Source: Prostheceraeus crozeri
Taxonomy: Eukaryota > Platyhelminthes > Polycladida > Euryleptidae
Assembly: GCA_907163375.1 (NCBI GenBank)
Contig: CAJQUW010002206.1
Location: forward strand, 287,112-351,111
Direction of reading: 5' to 3'
Length of the DNA stretch: 64,000 nucleotides
In this document: positions 35,490-47,234 of the stretch, one piece after another
How positions within the stretch are numbered: the first letter of the stretch is position 1
How the letters are laid out: every line of letters starts with the position of its first letter
The notes under the pieces: generated by a model
Databases searched by the model: none
What the model saw: only the letters and a program-made list of their open reading frames with translations
What the model was told of the DNA's origin: nothing
Position numbers and translations under genes: made by a program

Positions 35490-35800
35490 GTAGGTAGAGT
35501 GTCGACTCAAAAAAGTATCTGTATACAGTGGAGATTACGTTCCCATGATTCAAAAAATTATTTGAGTAGTTTTTAAAAAGCCAAAATTCTGCAAATTTAT
35601 ATACTACCGACATGAACCCCTTTATAAGTAGCATGAAACAAGTTAATTATCAAAAAGAATGAGTATTTGCTAATAGGCATCTTAATTAAGCGGAAATTAA
35701 GCTGATGATCAATGAAATTTCATAAACCCATAAGTCATAGTTCCTTCAAGTCTTCAAGAAAAAGCTGAGATCTTATTTGAGAGCTTCTTGGCTAATTTGA
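35490..35800. repeat. Dispersed repeat family R1, copy 2 (reverse orientation)
   Basis: Begins GTGTCGACTCAAAAAAGTAT and includes GAGATTACGTTCCC, AAAAAATTATTTGAG and GCCAAAATTCTGCAAATTTA, matching the longer copy at 59.34-59.70 kb in the same orientation. Confidence 0.65.
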
Positions 35801-36365
35801 GAGCTAATTCAATTTCTCTTAGGTAACCTTTGCATTCCTCACTTATGCCTATGTCATGGGCAAATTTAGCCAGTAATTTTTCTTACATATATACGCTTTA
35901 TCATAATTCAGATATTTTGGAAATGAAAGGAGTTTTATGGTTTGTAGTAGCATATCTTGTAGACTCATCTAATACATTCATATACCAGTACATGTTGGCC
36001 ACTATACATGTAGACTAGATCTGAATTTACCGAAACGAAAATACCGATAATCAAGTAGTATTTACAGCAAAAGTTACCGACCGGTACATGACTCCAAATG
36101 CAAAGGAAGCTACCGTATAATGCCTCCTTAAATGGTAGATGAAGTAACCTTAAGTAGGCATGCATGTACGTATGTACAACATGCATGTACTGCATGTACA
36201 ACAACAAGAAGCCTTATATATTATACAATATTGGTCATGATACCCGGTATTTACTAGTAGACTGACTTATTTTACTAAGATAAGTAGGCCTAATAATCGC
36301 TCAGGCGGATGTAGCTACCACATTACAATAGCCTGCATGTAATATGTCTATAGCAGTCTATTTTT
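35801..36365. other. Intergenic DNA, no gene seen
   Basis: AT-rich with ATGTACATGTA-like words around 36,150-36,200. No coding sequence recognised. Confidence 0.4.
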
Positions 36366-36369
36366 TGTA

Positions 36370-36668
36370 CATGCGTCTCTTATTCAAGGGCGTCTTTTAT
36401 TAATTTTTTTCTTCTCACGGATGCGTCTCTTATTCGAGGGCTTCCCTTATTCAAGGGCGTCTCTTATTAAATTTCTTCCTCTCATGGATGCGTCCCTTAT
36501 TCAAGGGCGTCTCTTATTAAATTTTTTCTTCTCACGGATGCGTCCCTTATTCAAGGGCGTCTCATATTAAATTTTTTCTTCTCACGGATGCGTCCCTTAT
36601 TCAAGGGCGTCTCTTATTAAATTTTTTCCTCTCATGGATGCGTCCCTTATTCAAGGGCGTCTCATATT
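36370..36668. repeat. 50-bp minisatellite
   Basis: About six copies of a unit starting ATGCGTCCCTTATTCAAGGG with phase at 36,488, 36,538, 36,588 and 36,638, then decaying leftward. No coding frame is kept (50 is not divisible by three). Confidence 0.9.
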
Positions 36669-36689
36669 CAAAGAAATACGGTATATTAC

Positions 36690-36920
36690 CTCTCCCAGTT
36701 GTCATGACATGGAGGTTTTGTGAATTCCTTATTCTGTATTGCCATCAGTATCATTCAAATTCGTCTACATTTCTCCAAGCGTTAAAAAACGGCATATCTT
36801 ACAAGTGGTACTGGGTGTCGACTCATGTTCATTTAATGAAATCGAAACTGCTTACATATTGGGGATTTGATAAATGATGAGTTACCACTCTACCTAATAT
36901 ATTTGCTCTATGCTCTTATA
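36690..36920. repeat. Dispersed repeat family R2, copy 1
   Basis: Shares TTCATTTAAT(G/A)AAATCGAAACTG, TTGGGGATTTGATAAATG and GAGTTACCACTCTACCTAA with 37.58-37.82 and 59.94-60.19 kb. Diverged copies; unclassified. Confidence 0.65.
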
Positions 36921-37570
36921 TTGTTCAGGGATCTCATGCAAAAATCATTGCTCTAATGAAACTGAAAAGGTTAGTTCGACTGTATGGAATTCATGCCTCG
37001 TAATGACATTGTGAATCATGCACTAACTGAAAGCATTCAATATCTTCATGTAAAATTGAAGGTTTTACATCCACCGTTTCCATTATTGCGCAAATGCAAT
37101 CGCTCGATGCAAATCCGCATAGCAAAGTTGTTAGGCCTGCAGTTTTTATCGCTACTATTTTATAAAAATATTGGTGAGAATGCTGAATAATGCGATGATT
37201 ATGTGAATGTGAGCGACTGATGTTGACTTGTTTTCCCATGCATGAAATGTGTCACATTCACGCAAGACCATGAATACTACATTGTATTTGTAATGCCCTT
37301 TAGCATCATAATTATGCATAAACGCATGATAGCAAAGCCTATTTCACTCTCAAACTAATTTCTTTGCGTGTCATTTGATGCAATTATCAAAACACAGTAA
37401 GTATTCAGCGTGGACTCAAGTTAGCACGAATCAAATGGAAATAGACAGAATCAAGGTAATCAACCTTTAAAATGAATTTTCAGTTGAATTTTAAAATCTT
37501 CGTCCTTTTTGACGAAATGGTGGAAAATAATTTCGGACGTTCTGTGTTAATAAGACTGAGAATTAAATTA
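36921..37570. other. Intergenic DNA, no gene seen
   Basis: Short open frames on both strands at 36,984-37,239 lack motifs or conserved look. Confidence 0.35.
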
Positions 37571-37574
37571 AAGG

Positions 37575-37820
37575 CACTTCCATCAAAGCTAACTTAGTGA
37601 ACAAGGTTGTCCTCCCCAAGGTTATCACGGAAAAGTGTAAGATACTGGCCTTTCTTCTACATTGGCATCATGATCAGTCAAATTCGAGTAAATTTCTTCA
37701 GAAGTGTACAAACTCCCATATCTCACATGTGGTATCAACTCGAGTTCATTTAATAAAATCGAAACTGTATAAGCTACACATTGAGGATTTGATAAATGCT
37801 GAGTTGCCACTCTACTAAAT
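37575..37820. repeat. Dispersed repeat family R2, copy 2
   Basis: Contains TCATGATCAGTCAA, TTCATTTAATAAAATCGAAA and GATTTGATAAATGCTGAG, matching 36.7 and 60.0 kb. Confidence 0.65.
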
Positions 37821-37858
37821 ACACCGATACTTACTCGATGATTGAAGCTCTCATTTTC

Positions 37859-38500
37859 AGCCTGTTTCGTGGCAATAAAAATACGTCTACGAATCAGCCC
37901 TGACAAATGTAATGATTGACCCCGAATGTAAAGATATTCATATCCGTCTGACTTTTGTCGGTGATTCGCTCTCAGCGCTGATTCGTAAACGCATTTTTGT
38001 GCCACGAAACAGGCTCAACCCTCGTGCAAGCCGAGGTTCACTTATGCTACTAGACGTTTTCATGTGCGTTCTTTTAAAGACCCGGTTCCTTTTCATAAGA
38101 GTTCTCATGTTATCTATAATTTTACCTGTGACGTCGGAAGCAGTTACATCAGCCGAACAGATAGGAACCTGGGTGTTAGAATTAAAGAACATTTTGCTCG
38201 TTGGCTTCTTACATGTAATTCATCAACTTGCAATCTATTCTCATCTATTTGTAGACACGCAGTTCAATGTAATTTATTTGTTGGCAATACGTTTTCTTCA
38301 TGTTTTTCGATTTTGTGTTCTTCCAGTCAAAGTTTTAAGTTGCGTATTCTGGAAGATTCATTCTTGGTCTCAAGGGTGGTGTTTGTGTCCAAAAAGAGTT
38401 CGTTTGAGCTCTGTTGTCACCGTAGTGATTGGCAATTCGCTAGTCCCTTTTTGAGTTGTTTTTTACAGTTTCCTGTTTGTTTAATTTCATTTTACTTGGT
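37859..38500 (+). mobile_element. Penelope-like element fragment with internal inverted repeat
   Basis: Coding-like pieces IHIRLTFVGDSLSALIRKRI (end of the reverse-transcriptase region) and VIYNFTCDVGSSYISRTDRN followed by RIKEH (GIY-YIG region) place this in the Penelope-like elements, a different lineage from the copies in the satellite. Broken in several places. The first 40 bp (37,860-37,898, CCTGTTTCGTGGCAATAAAA onward) is the near-complement of 37,977-38,013, so an edge of the fragment has been duplicated in inverse orientation. Confidence 0.7.
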
Positions 38501-38990
38501 CGTTGCACATGAATAGAGACCATGAAAGCGCTCGTACATTACATTCTCACTACATTGTTTTGATTTTAGTGTTTATTGTTATTGGAAATTGTTTTTGATT
38601 AATGAATTGGGCGACTATCTTCATTTTCAAATGCACTGGCCATCATAACTGCTTTAAAAGCAAATAACATGACCTAAAATGAGTAACTATTTGACACTTA
38701 TCACTTTGTCAGACTATAATTATTGTTCAATTTCTGCTGATAAAGAATATCTATCATATTCCATCTCTTGATATCTTGAAAGTATCGAAATTAATTCTTC
38801 ACTTCGATCTTTATCATCAGATGATTTTTAAGTTTCGTTAGAAACCCATTAAGCTTACTTATTCTCTAAGTCTCAGTTTTGATTGTGAGGCAGAAATTAT
38901 AACGAAATGTGTCTAAGTTGATGTCAGAAAGACTTTTCTTTTTAAAAATATTTCAGAGTTTTCACAAGAGAATTCTTTTCATTGGAAACT
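38501..38990. other. Intergenic DNA, no feature seen
   Basis: No gene or repeat structure recognised before the pogo element. Confidence 0.4.
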
Positions 38991-38992
38991 TA

Positions 38993-39610
38993 GGGTAAAA
39001 TGGTGTAATGCCGTACCCCTAAGCGCCGAAAGAGATTTCGTCTATAAAATGAATTTCTGTATCAAAACAAAGATATTCCTAAAATGATATGAACCTGGGC
39101 TAGTGGAATTGATTGTTTATTTTCGTCTGGAATGCATATTATTTTCACTGTGTATCTTTTTTCAAAAATCACCGAAAACGGCATTACCCACAGTGGCTGT
39201 GGTAATACCGTACACCATGAAATATTAAATAAAAAATTGTTTTAGTGTCATTTTGGCGGGGAAATCTATTGCGTAACGAATTATTCATTTAGTGTAAGAA
39301 TTTGTAATGATCCTTATATTTTCACGTCTTGTAAAAGCTTAATATATAACAGAAAAATCTTTTATAGCCTATCCCTAAGCGCGAGAAAAGTTATCATTCG
39401 CAAAAATATCTCCAGTTGATCATACAAAGCGTCTATGACGAGTTATGAACCTAAAGTAAAGGATCCGACTATTTAAACTTGCAAGAAAGCCATTAATTCT
39501 TCTTAGGATGTCGTTTCTTTTTTATCAAAAACACCGGTATTACCCCCGTAGTTGGGGTAATACCGTACATTGTCACTTGTTGGGGGTAATACCGCACGTA
39601 GATTTATTTA
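38993..39610. promoter_or_regulatory. Left subterminal repeat cluster of pogo element
   Basis: GGTAATACCGTAC-like words recur at about 39,010, 39,210, 39,540-39,575 and 39,590 and reappear near the right end (41,893-41,995, 42,310-42,335). Repeated subterminal words in transposons usually bind the transposase (established for several families); binding here is inference. Confidence 0.6.
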
Positions 39611-40129
39611 GGCCTATCTTCCTTTATTTCCTATCTCATTAACATAAACGTAGGCCTACATGTTTTCCAGTAGAGATATGCCTATTATTATTCTTGTTGT
39701 GCATTTAATCAACTCGTACATGTATGAAACAGAAACGATTTTCATTTCCTCTTTCATATACTGCTACAAAAATGCAAAATTATAGGCATCACGAGAACAT
39801 CTAAGAGACAGACGATTATTAGGTCTACTTCAAATAAAGGTATTGTTGCTAACAATACTGTTAGTTTGTTGTGTCCCATAGAGATGTACAGTATAACGTA
39901 CAACTTCCCAAACTACGATAAAATGAAAAACGATTTGTTATATAAGAGTTGTGTTATATTACTAAAACTTATCTAAGAATGCTTAGCAAAATTAGACAAA
40001 TAGTGTCTATTGTGTGTATTTGAATAAAATGCGACTAAAAAAGTTTTGCGTATAAAAGTACAAGTAGGTATAAAAACTGTCATTAACTACGTGCGGAAAA
40101 GAGTAAAATGTCTACATGCAAGACACACA

Positions 40130-41454
40130 AGAGCTTGTACCGAAGCAATCTTCACATGCCCAGTTGCTGCAACGAACACATTTGAAACCAGTCCAAATTG
40201 GTATTTCTCCAGTTACTTCCACAGACACAACGTCGCGTGTTCAGTGTTCTTGACGTCTGAGGTTCATCCTGGTTGACATGATCAACTTCCTGACTTGACT
40301 GATCGGAAATATTTGCAGATTTGCTCTTCTTGGATTGCTCAGTCGAATCCAGAATCATAGACTTGAAACGTTTTCTATTTCTATTTTGCTGACTTGGCTT
40401 ACCCACAGTTTTCTGAACAGTAAAGAATTTAGCAAATTATTTACTGGAGGAGACCTCGCGATTTTATGAGATGGCGCCAGGCTCCTCCACGGTAGAGCCG
40501 GCGGAGACCGCGCGATTGGATGAGATAGCGCCAGGCTCCTCCACGGTAGAGCCGGCGGAGACCGCGCGATTGGATGAGATGGCGCCAGGCTCCTCTACGT
40601 TGCGGGATAAACTTGTTGCCTGCGGCGTGCGTAAAGAGATGTCAGGTTGCCTACGAAGGAAGCCTACAAACCAGTCATATCCAGCCACTTTTCTTTTCTT
40701 TATTAAACTTGTGATTCAGTCCATTTTCCGTTGCGAAATCGTAGGCAGCTGATCTGCAAAGAAAGAAAACCTCTAAATGTGTTTTCCTTAAACTCCTAAC
40801 CAATTTTATGCCTTTTTCAAATGATGTGTTGGATTGTCTCGTGCCTGTTAATAGATACATATCTTGGACAATTGTCCTTAACACGGGATCAAATTTTCTA
40901 CAGCAACACGATCACAGAATTGAGGCTCTTTATACCTCAACACAATAATAACAAGATGATTTTTTAGAAAATGTGCAAGTACGCCAATTACAGTAACCCA
41001 ATTACATAAGTGAAATATTCATCCCTAAGCCTGAACGCCTAATGGGACCTGGGTAGGCTTAACATAAAACTTATTACATTTTTGCCAATTGCGTCTTAAG
41101 ACATTTTTGTCTCTGATTTTTGTGAGGTTGGATTCTTTTAAGTAGGCGAAGAGATTATCGATTTCACTTACTTTGCTTGTTGTGCGGTAACTCCATAAAA
41201 TAGATGATCGAGCTGATTGATTCTCTTGACCAATCCTTGTTCCATCTCCGGGTCCAATACACATTTTCTTCCAAGTCTTGCTTTTGTCTTGATTCCTTGT
41301 CTTATTCGATCACACAGTGTGGCAAGAGGTATTCCGTAGACTTGACTCGCCTTTCTTTTACTCAAGGTTCCATCAATGACTGCCTGCATTGCGTGATTAA
41401 GGTCCTCGGGACTCGACTCCCCCTGTTTGTCTTTCTGATATATTTTCGAGGCAT
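40130..41454 (-). pseudogene. pogo transposase, DDE domain missing
   Basis: Starts with MPRKYIRKTNRGS at 41,454. After a frame change near 41,405 comes EDLNHAMQAVIDGTLSKRKA and YGIPLATLCDRIRQG, a Psq-type helix-turn-helix. A donor GCAAA|GTAAGT at 41,171 and an acceptor TTTCTTTCTTTGCAG at 40,754 bound a 418-bp intron; splicing is in phase into SAAYDFATENGLNHKFNKEK. A single-base frame change near 40,697 leads to AGYDWFVGFLRRQPDISLRT and PQATSLSRN, the CENP-B-type helix-turn-helix end. Then the frame enters an 18-residue tandem repeat in place of the DDE core. A C-terminal tail with a Cys cluster (FKCVRCSNWACEDCF) survives at about 40,130-40,400. Confidence 0.88.
40449..40603 (-). repeat. 54-bp GC-rich minisatellite inside the transposase
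   Basis: Nearly three copies (starts 40,449, 40,503, 40,557) of a GC-rich 54-bp unit in otherwise AT-rich DNA. On the minus strand it stays in frame with the transposase and encodes the 18-residue unit VSAGSTVEEPGAISSNRA. Confidence 0.9.
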
Positions 41455-41892
41455 AGGTAGCAATCTAAAATTAGATGAAGGAGAACTGACTTAGAAATTG
41501 AAACATTTCGGAGTATTTATAAAAGATAATATACTCCGAAATATTTTCGCATCGCCAATCGATCCGTTGCAATGAACTGTTTTTCTAAATTTTAAAATTA
41601 GAAATTGAAACAGCCAGGCATGTCAACAGGCATGTAGGCCTAATCAAAGATAATGGGCCTAAAGCTTGAAATGTGGAACCTTAAATAGCATATGTATGTG
41701 CTAAATGCATGTATACTTCATAAAACCGTAGATAATTATACTATTTTGATTTTGAAGCTTAAGCCTAATATTTAGAATGTAGGAGTAGGATGTACACATT
41801 ATTTTTTACAACAGGACTGGTAATAATAATATGGGCAAAATTATCAATGCATGAACAGGAATAGCAGATATAGGCTATAGTATTCAAACGAT

Positions 41893-42350
41893 ACCCCGGG
41901 GGTAATGCCGTACATTCACCTCGCAATTGTTCGATATTACCCAAATGCATACGATATTACCCCATAATACGTACGCCATTGCCCCAACTGGCTACTTTAC
42001 TTTAAAGTTATTTTTGCACGAAACTGTCCAACATACTTTTATGGGAAAGTTCTATATTGTAAGTACATGATGCCATGGACCGCAGAACGGTAATTCGACG
42101 CACTTAGACTAATAAACCAATGCATCAACACTCACTGTAGTTGACCTCCTCATATATCGCCCGTAGACAAAATGAAGCGCGTGTGAGTTTGACAACTAAC
42201 GCAGTTGGTGTTGTCGGGAAATGGAGAAACATGAATCGGTTTTGATTGTCCAATCAAATTGCGTCGTACAGAAATGGGCTGGATAGCATACTTTGTTAGA
42301 TATTGAGTGTTCGGTATTACCCAAGTGTACGGTATTACACCATTTTACCC
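41893..42350. promoter_or_regulatory. Right subterminal repeat cluster of pogo element
   Basis: GGGGTAATGCCGTACATT, CGATATTACCC (twice), GCCATTGCCCC and the terminal GTGTACGGTATTACACC form the counterpart of the left cluster. Confidence 0.55.
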
Positions 42351-42352
42351 TA

Positions 42353-43225
42353 ATGAAAAGTTCGCTTTAATGGAAATATCAGGCAATAATTATAGGGTAT
42401 TTGAGCGATGTTGAGAATTTCATTTTATCCATCAATCAAATCTTCATTTCAATTGATTCATTCAAATCTTATAGCAACGAATTCAATTCTTCGCTTCTCA
42501 TAGATGCAAAGGATTGACCGTTATAATTATGTGAATAGCATGAAGCTTAATCTTAAGACGCACCCTCTATCCTGATGAACTAAGGCAATATCAGTACATG
42601 AAATTCCATGAAGTTACTGTCTACTCGTGATAATTATTGCATGAAGACTTTTCTACACACGAACCTTCAAAGGATGATTATATGTATTGCAGAACAACTG
42701 ATGCTGAGAATGTGCAATTTGCGTTCTTTACGACGCACACATTTTCACTCGAGAGAACGCACTAGGAGAGGACCAGGGTTGGAACCGGGACTGGCTGACC
42801 CGTCCGGTCGACCGGTTGGGTTGGATTGCTGGCTGGGTTGTATCGGTGTAAGTCGATCAGTCGACCGGCCCCGGTCGAAAACCGGTCGGTCAATTATTCG
42901 GCAGCAATTATTTGAGATCGATCGGTCAGACAAGAATTGCAATGCACTGAATACTGAAATATACTGAGATGGCTTACGAAACATACCGTATTTACAATGT
43001 CCCCGATAGATGATCCGTGGTACATTTCTAGGATTCACGCTGAGATTTCTTAAAAAAATCATCAATACCCTAATATTTCGTGATCTTGTCTACTCATATG
43101 CTTCCGCATCTGAAAATTCATGTCTGATGAAACTATGTTAACTTAGACTACATAACTACATGTTAACTACATATACTCGTCGTATAATAAACAATTTAGA
43201 AAAGGTACTTATGATTTCTGACTAG
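42353..43225. other. Gene-free; ACCGGT-rich patch
   Basis: A GC-rich stretch at 42,768-42,905 is dominated by CCGGTCGACCGGT-like words and begins CAGGGTTGGAACCGG. Similar ACCGG-rich ends occur at 48,697-48,765 and 49,733-49,797 (ending AACTCTGG). They may be scraps of one hAT-like family, but no pair with matching flanks was found. Confidence 0.35.
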
Positions 43226-43475
43226 GATACTCGCAATTCGATCTCTATTGCAATGGTGCTCACAATCCGATCTCGATGGCAAGGATGTTTGCAATCCGAT
43301 CTCTATGGCAATGGTGTTTACAATCTGATTTCGATGGCAAGGATGCTCGCAATCCGATCTCTATGGCAAGGATGCTCGCAATTCGATCTCTATTGCAATG
43401 GTGCTCACAATCCGATCTCGATGGCAAGGATGTTTGCAATCCGATCTCCATGGCAAGGATGCTCGCAACAAACTT
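43226..43475. repeat. 29-bp minisatellite
   Basis: About nine copies of a 29-bp unit around CAATCCGATCTCGATGGCAA (phases 43,263, 43,292, 43,321, 43,350). Two alternating variant types (GGTGCTCA and GGATGCTCG) form a higher-order pattern. Confidence 0.92.
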
Positions 43476-44439
43476 TGTGTAGGTGGTCATGATGTGGAAA
43501 GTGGAGTAAGTAATGAAACGCTTAATTAGTCACTGAGGATGTGATCGGAATCTAGTTTTCATAGAACAGAATAAGAGTGAGAAATGGTAGACTAAATTTT
43601 GAAAGAGTTTCATCACTAGTGAAGTTTGTGTTCTAAGTAGTTTTAAGTTATTGGTCATTTGCAACTTGCCCGTTTCACCTTGCGTAATGAAATATTCGAC
43701 TTGTTATTCTGTGGGAAACACAGCTGGAGTCTTGTCGTCCCTCGGGTGGTCATCTACAGGTGGCGCTCAATAACACGAAGGTCAAAATTCTTGTGTCAGC
43801 GCAATCTAATCACGGTTAATTGGATCAGTTTGCTTGAGGCGGATGAAGCTTAGTTGTGTTCTGTATTGACATTTGTAATTCGACAACAACCACTAAATTT
43901 AAAATACTTTAGAAGACGAAATGTTTTTCTTACACGTCAGTACAAACATATTTCAAAAAAATTTCAAGAATTGAAATGTCAATCGAAACCCAAACACGTC
44001 TTTTCAAATCTGATAGATGAATCCAAGAATCCATCATAATGTTACTATGCATCAAAAATACGAATTGATTTTTTATTTTTATTATTATATATACATTATA
44101 TTAATTATGATATTACATATATTGTAATTAATATATTATATATAGTTATGCATACTATATTAATATATTATGTATATCATATATATTATGCATAATTTTT
44201 GTTATTTTGTATTCAATGAGTACTGAAAATAGCTTCAAAAATTACATTATAAAATTTGCACACTTTCCGACATTTTGAAACAAATTCCAAAATTGACGTC
44301 AAGATTTTATGTTTTTGATATTCCAGCAACTGTCTTGAAATCTAGCATGACGCGCAATTATTTTCCGTCTGTTAAATTATCACATAATCCACTTTAAAGG
44401 ATTAAATATTCAGATTCAAGAAGTGGAACATAAATTTAG
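43476..44439. other. Gene-free; TA-rich tract
   Basis: No coding sequence recognised. 44,080-44,215 is a nearly pure A/T tract with ATATTA repeats. Confidence 0.5.
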
Positions 44440-44740
44440 TGAATCACTAAATCATGCCGATGAAAACTTGAAATTTCAGTCATGGGGAACAATAAGATCT
44501 CAAGTCTATGAACAAACCCATGAAGACTAGAAATATAATGTGGTTCATGAAATTCCCTTGATAGTCATTAATTAAGATACCTGTTATTAAAAGTTCATTC
44601 TGATCATTTTCATGCTACTTTTGCAAGGTTTCGAATTGCTAGTATATAAACAGGAATAATTTGCAAAACTTTAGCTTCTTTAAAAAGTGATCAGATGTAT
44701 TTTAGACCGCAAGAACATAACATCAATCAATACTTACTAT
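44440..44740. repeat. Dispersed repeat family R1, copy 3
   Basis: Reverse-complement counterpart of the 59.34-59.70 kb copy: CATGAAATTCCCTTGATAG, TCATGCTACTTTTGCA and GTATATAAACAGGAATAATT align with its pieces in order. Confidence 0.65.
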
Positions 44741-44943
44741 ACTTGCATTAAGCATTTTTATTATTTCAAAAGCACAGTAACATCATGAATCAGGCCACAA
44801 AGCAGGCAGGCATGAATCAGTGACACGAAAGTCGTCACTCAAAAGAGAAGTAAAAAACTTGAAAACTAGGCAGAGCGATTCTCAAATAATTTAGAAGTAC
44901 AAACTTTTTTCATTGAATAAAAAGTTGAAAGAGTTGTAATATC

Positions 44944-45210
44944 TGCACTGTAAACTGTGGAGTACGAAAACTGGCTAATTTTGACTACTAAAACGATGTA
45001 CAAAACGAGAATAACAAAATGTACGAAAGCGCTATTGTTCGTTCTCATACACCACGAAAGCAATTGGGTTTCCTATTGGATTGTCTTTAGCATCCAACAG
45101 GAAACCAACCGCTTTCGCAGTGTATGAGAACGAACAAAACTGCTTTCGTACATTTTGTTATTCTCGTTTTGTACATTGGTTTCTTAAGTAGCTTTGGCAT
45201 TGCACAGTTT
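44944..45210. repeat. Fold-back element, about 265 bp
   Basis: Arms of roughly 110 bp: left ACAAAACGAGAATAACAAAA and right TTTTGTTATTCTCGTTTTGT are complements, with further matches through GTACGAAAGC and GAACGAACA to the ends CTGTAAACTGTG/CACAGTTTACAG. A related half-copy is at 46.5 kb. Confidence 0.8.
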
Positions 45211-46534
45211 ACAGTCTGGCCATAACCCAGATGGAAATATAGATAAATTGGCACAAAATTCCCCTTCGCCCCACGTCTCAATCTTTCTAATTCCAGTAGA
45301 AAACTGTGAAAACGAACGATTACAACATTAGACGCTTTGGCCTTTATGCTATTGCACAGCAGTGTCTAGACGTCTGATGCCGGTCTTCCACTGTCACTTT
45401 ATCAAATGAGAAAATCTAAAAAGCATAAATCTTCAACAATGATCAGCTAGAATTACTTCATGCGTGTTTTGCCCACAGAATGATTTCGATACTTTCAGTC
45501 ATGTGCTTTGTTTTCTCAACAACCTCCCACATTACCCACAGATGACTATACAAGATGAAAGGTATTGTCATCCAATTGTTTCTTTCAGATTTAATCAAAA
45601 TCCATTAGTCATTTGACATTTGTCTGGTCAATTTCAATCATTTCAAATACTTATACTTGTATACTTCAGGCTATTTCATTGTCTTTGTGGATGAATTTTG
45701 ATCAAAGTTAACCGGCAAACCTGTCTTGTAAGCTAATGATTGTTATTAGTTGGCAAAATCTTATAATGTAGGACCACAAAATTAGATTCATCTGCGCGCT
45801 TCGGTTTCCTAGAAAGGAAGAGTTATATGTAACCTTAACATCGAAATGGCATATCATAGAATTAGACAACTTGGTCCTCGAATAGATAATTCGTATATCG
45901 CTTGCTATTGGAAATGGCAAACAATAAGCTGTCAGCAGAGGACACCAGAGCCAGTGAGAGATGCGTGCGTGCTGGGCACACTCCGCACACACCAAAACAC
46001 ACATCGATGCCTGGCTTCGATTCAGTGTATGCACTATACAGTGAGAAATGCCGAGGAGAGGATGTGAAAACATTAAGTGAACTAATTTTCGTACACCTGC
46101 TACTTTTTTAATAATGATCGGAAGGGCCAACATTATGGAGAAAACTTGTGCGCAATGATCTGAATCCTTCGAATCTGAAGGAATTGTTGCAATCTAAGCA
46201 CTTTGCTGGAATTCACAATAATCCGCAACCGACGCACGACTTTTTTTCCTTTCTCTGTAAGGTATTAGGAATTCCTTTTTCCCACTTAATAGGTTCCTCG
46301 ATGTGCCGGCGATTTCGTATTAATCACACTTCTAGCAAACCGAAGCAGATAAACAAAATATTTAATTCTATGTGTAGGACTGTTGTTTAGGAAATCGATT
46401 TTCGAATGTAGTTTAGCAATTTAATGAGTGTGATTTCCTGCTGTGTTCTCATTTTTTGAATCCATGATAGAGTTTGTAATGTTGAATCCACATGAAAATG
46501 TACCTATAGATCTATGTAATCCGAAAGCAGCATC
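45211..46534. other. No gene recognised
   Basis: Open frames on both strands near 45,708-46,390 (up to about 140 codons on the minus strand) have no motif I recognise, and frames on opposite strands overlap, so I do not call any of them. Confidence 0.3.
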
Positions 46535-46700
46535 GCTCAATGTATGCTGTAAACTGTACGATACCAAAGCTACTTACGAAACCGAAGAACAAAAGGAGAA
46601 TAACAAAATGTACGAAAGCGCTATTGTTCGTCCTCATACACTACGAAAGCGATTGGTTTTCCTATTGGATTATCTACAGTTTGCTACAGTTGGTACTCTA
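46535..46700. repeat. Half-copy of the 45-kb fold-back family
   Basis: GCTGTAAACTGTACGATACC, GGAGAATAACAAAATGTACG and GAAAGCGCTATTGTTCG match one arm of the 44.94-45.21 kb element in order. The opposite arm is reduced to fragments of CTACAGTTTGC. Confidence 0.65.
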
Positions 46701-46789
46701 CAGTTTGCGATGTACAACTTTAAAATCGCGAAATTATATCATTATTTCATCCGTCTGTTTCATTACGCCAATCAAATACCTATATAGAG

Positions 46790-47060
46790 CAATCTGAGCA
46801 AAACAGAATGCAGCGCTCAGAGGCATATCGAGCAATCATAGAATAATCAGAGGAATATAGAGCAATCATATTCAATATAGAACGATCTGAGCAAAACAGA
46901 ATATAACAAACAATGCAATATACAACGATCATGGTAGATACAGTAATCACATTAAGTAATCAGGAAAACAGGGTTTACTATATTTATAGTTCACTATCAG
47001 TTCAATATATAGATCAATCAGAGCAATGCAGAATGTAGCGATCAGAGCAAACCAGAAGAA
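46790..47060. repeat. Diverged precursor of the 38-bp minisatellite
   Basis: Loosely repeated ATAGAGCAATC, GAGCAAAACAGAAT and AATATAGAACGATC words, related to the unit of the array that starts 170 bp later but with no fixed period. Confidence 0.55.
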
Positions 47061-47234
47061 TGAGAAATTTGTCGATGTCTTGACTCAAGGTGTTCATTTT
47101 GTGAATGATGGAAAGGGTCAAGAGTTTTGATGCCAAACTTTTTTTTCTTTTGTAATTAATTTCGGTCAATATGCACTGATCATCTTCAGACTGTCTGATT
47201 CACAGAGAACGAAAATGAGAGCAATGTGAAGTAA

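Larger units (their letters stand above)
38993..42350 (-). mobile_element. pogo-type DNA transposon, non-autonomous
   Basis: Inverted ends GGGTAAAATGGTGTAATGCC and GGTATTACACCATTTTACCC, flanked by TA on both sides (38,991-38,992; 42,351-42,352), the target duplication of Tc1/mariner/pogo elements. The minus strand between them carries pogo-like transposase pieces. Multiple GGTAATACCGTAC-like words lie inside both ends. Length 3,358 bp. The catalytic DDE region is absent, so the copy could move only with help from another transposase. Confidence 0.92.

Noticed and set aside
45708-46390. Host gene in the 141-codon minus frame and the opposing plus frames
   Set aside because: Frames on both strands overlap, no motif is recognisable and composition looks random.
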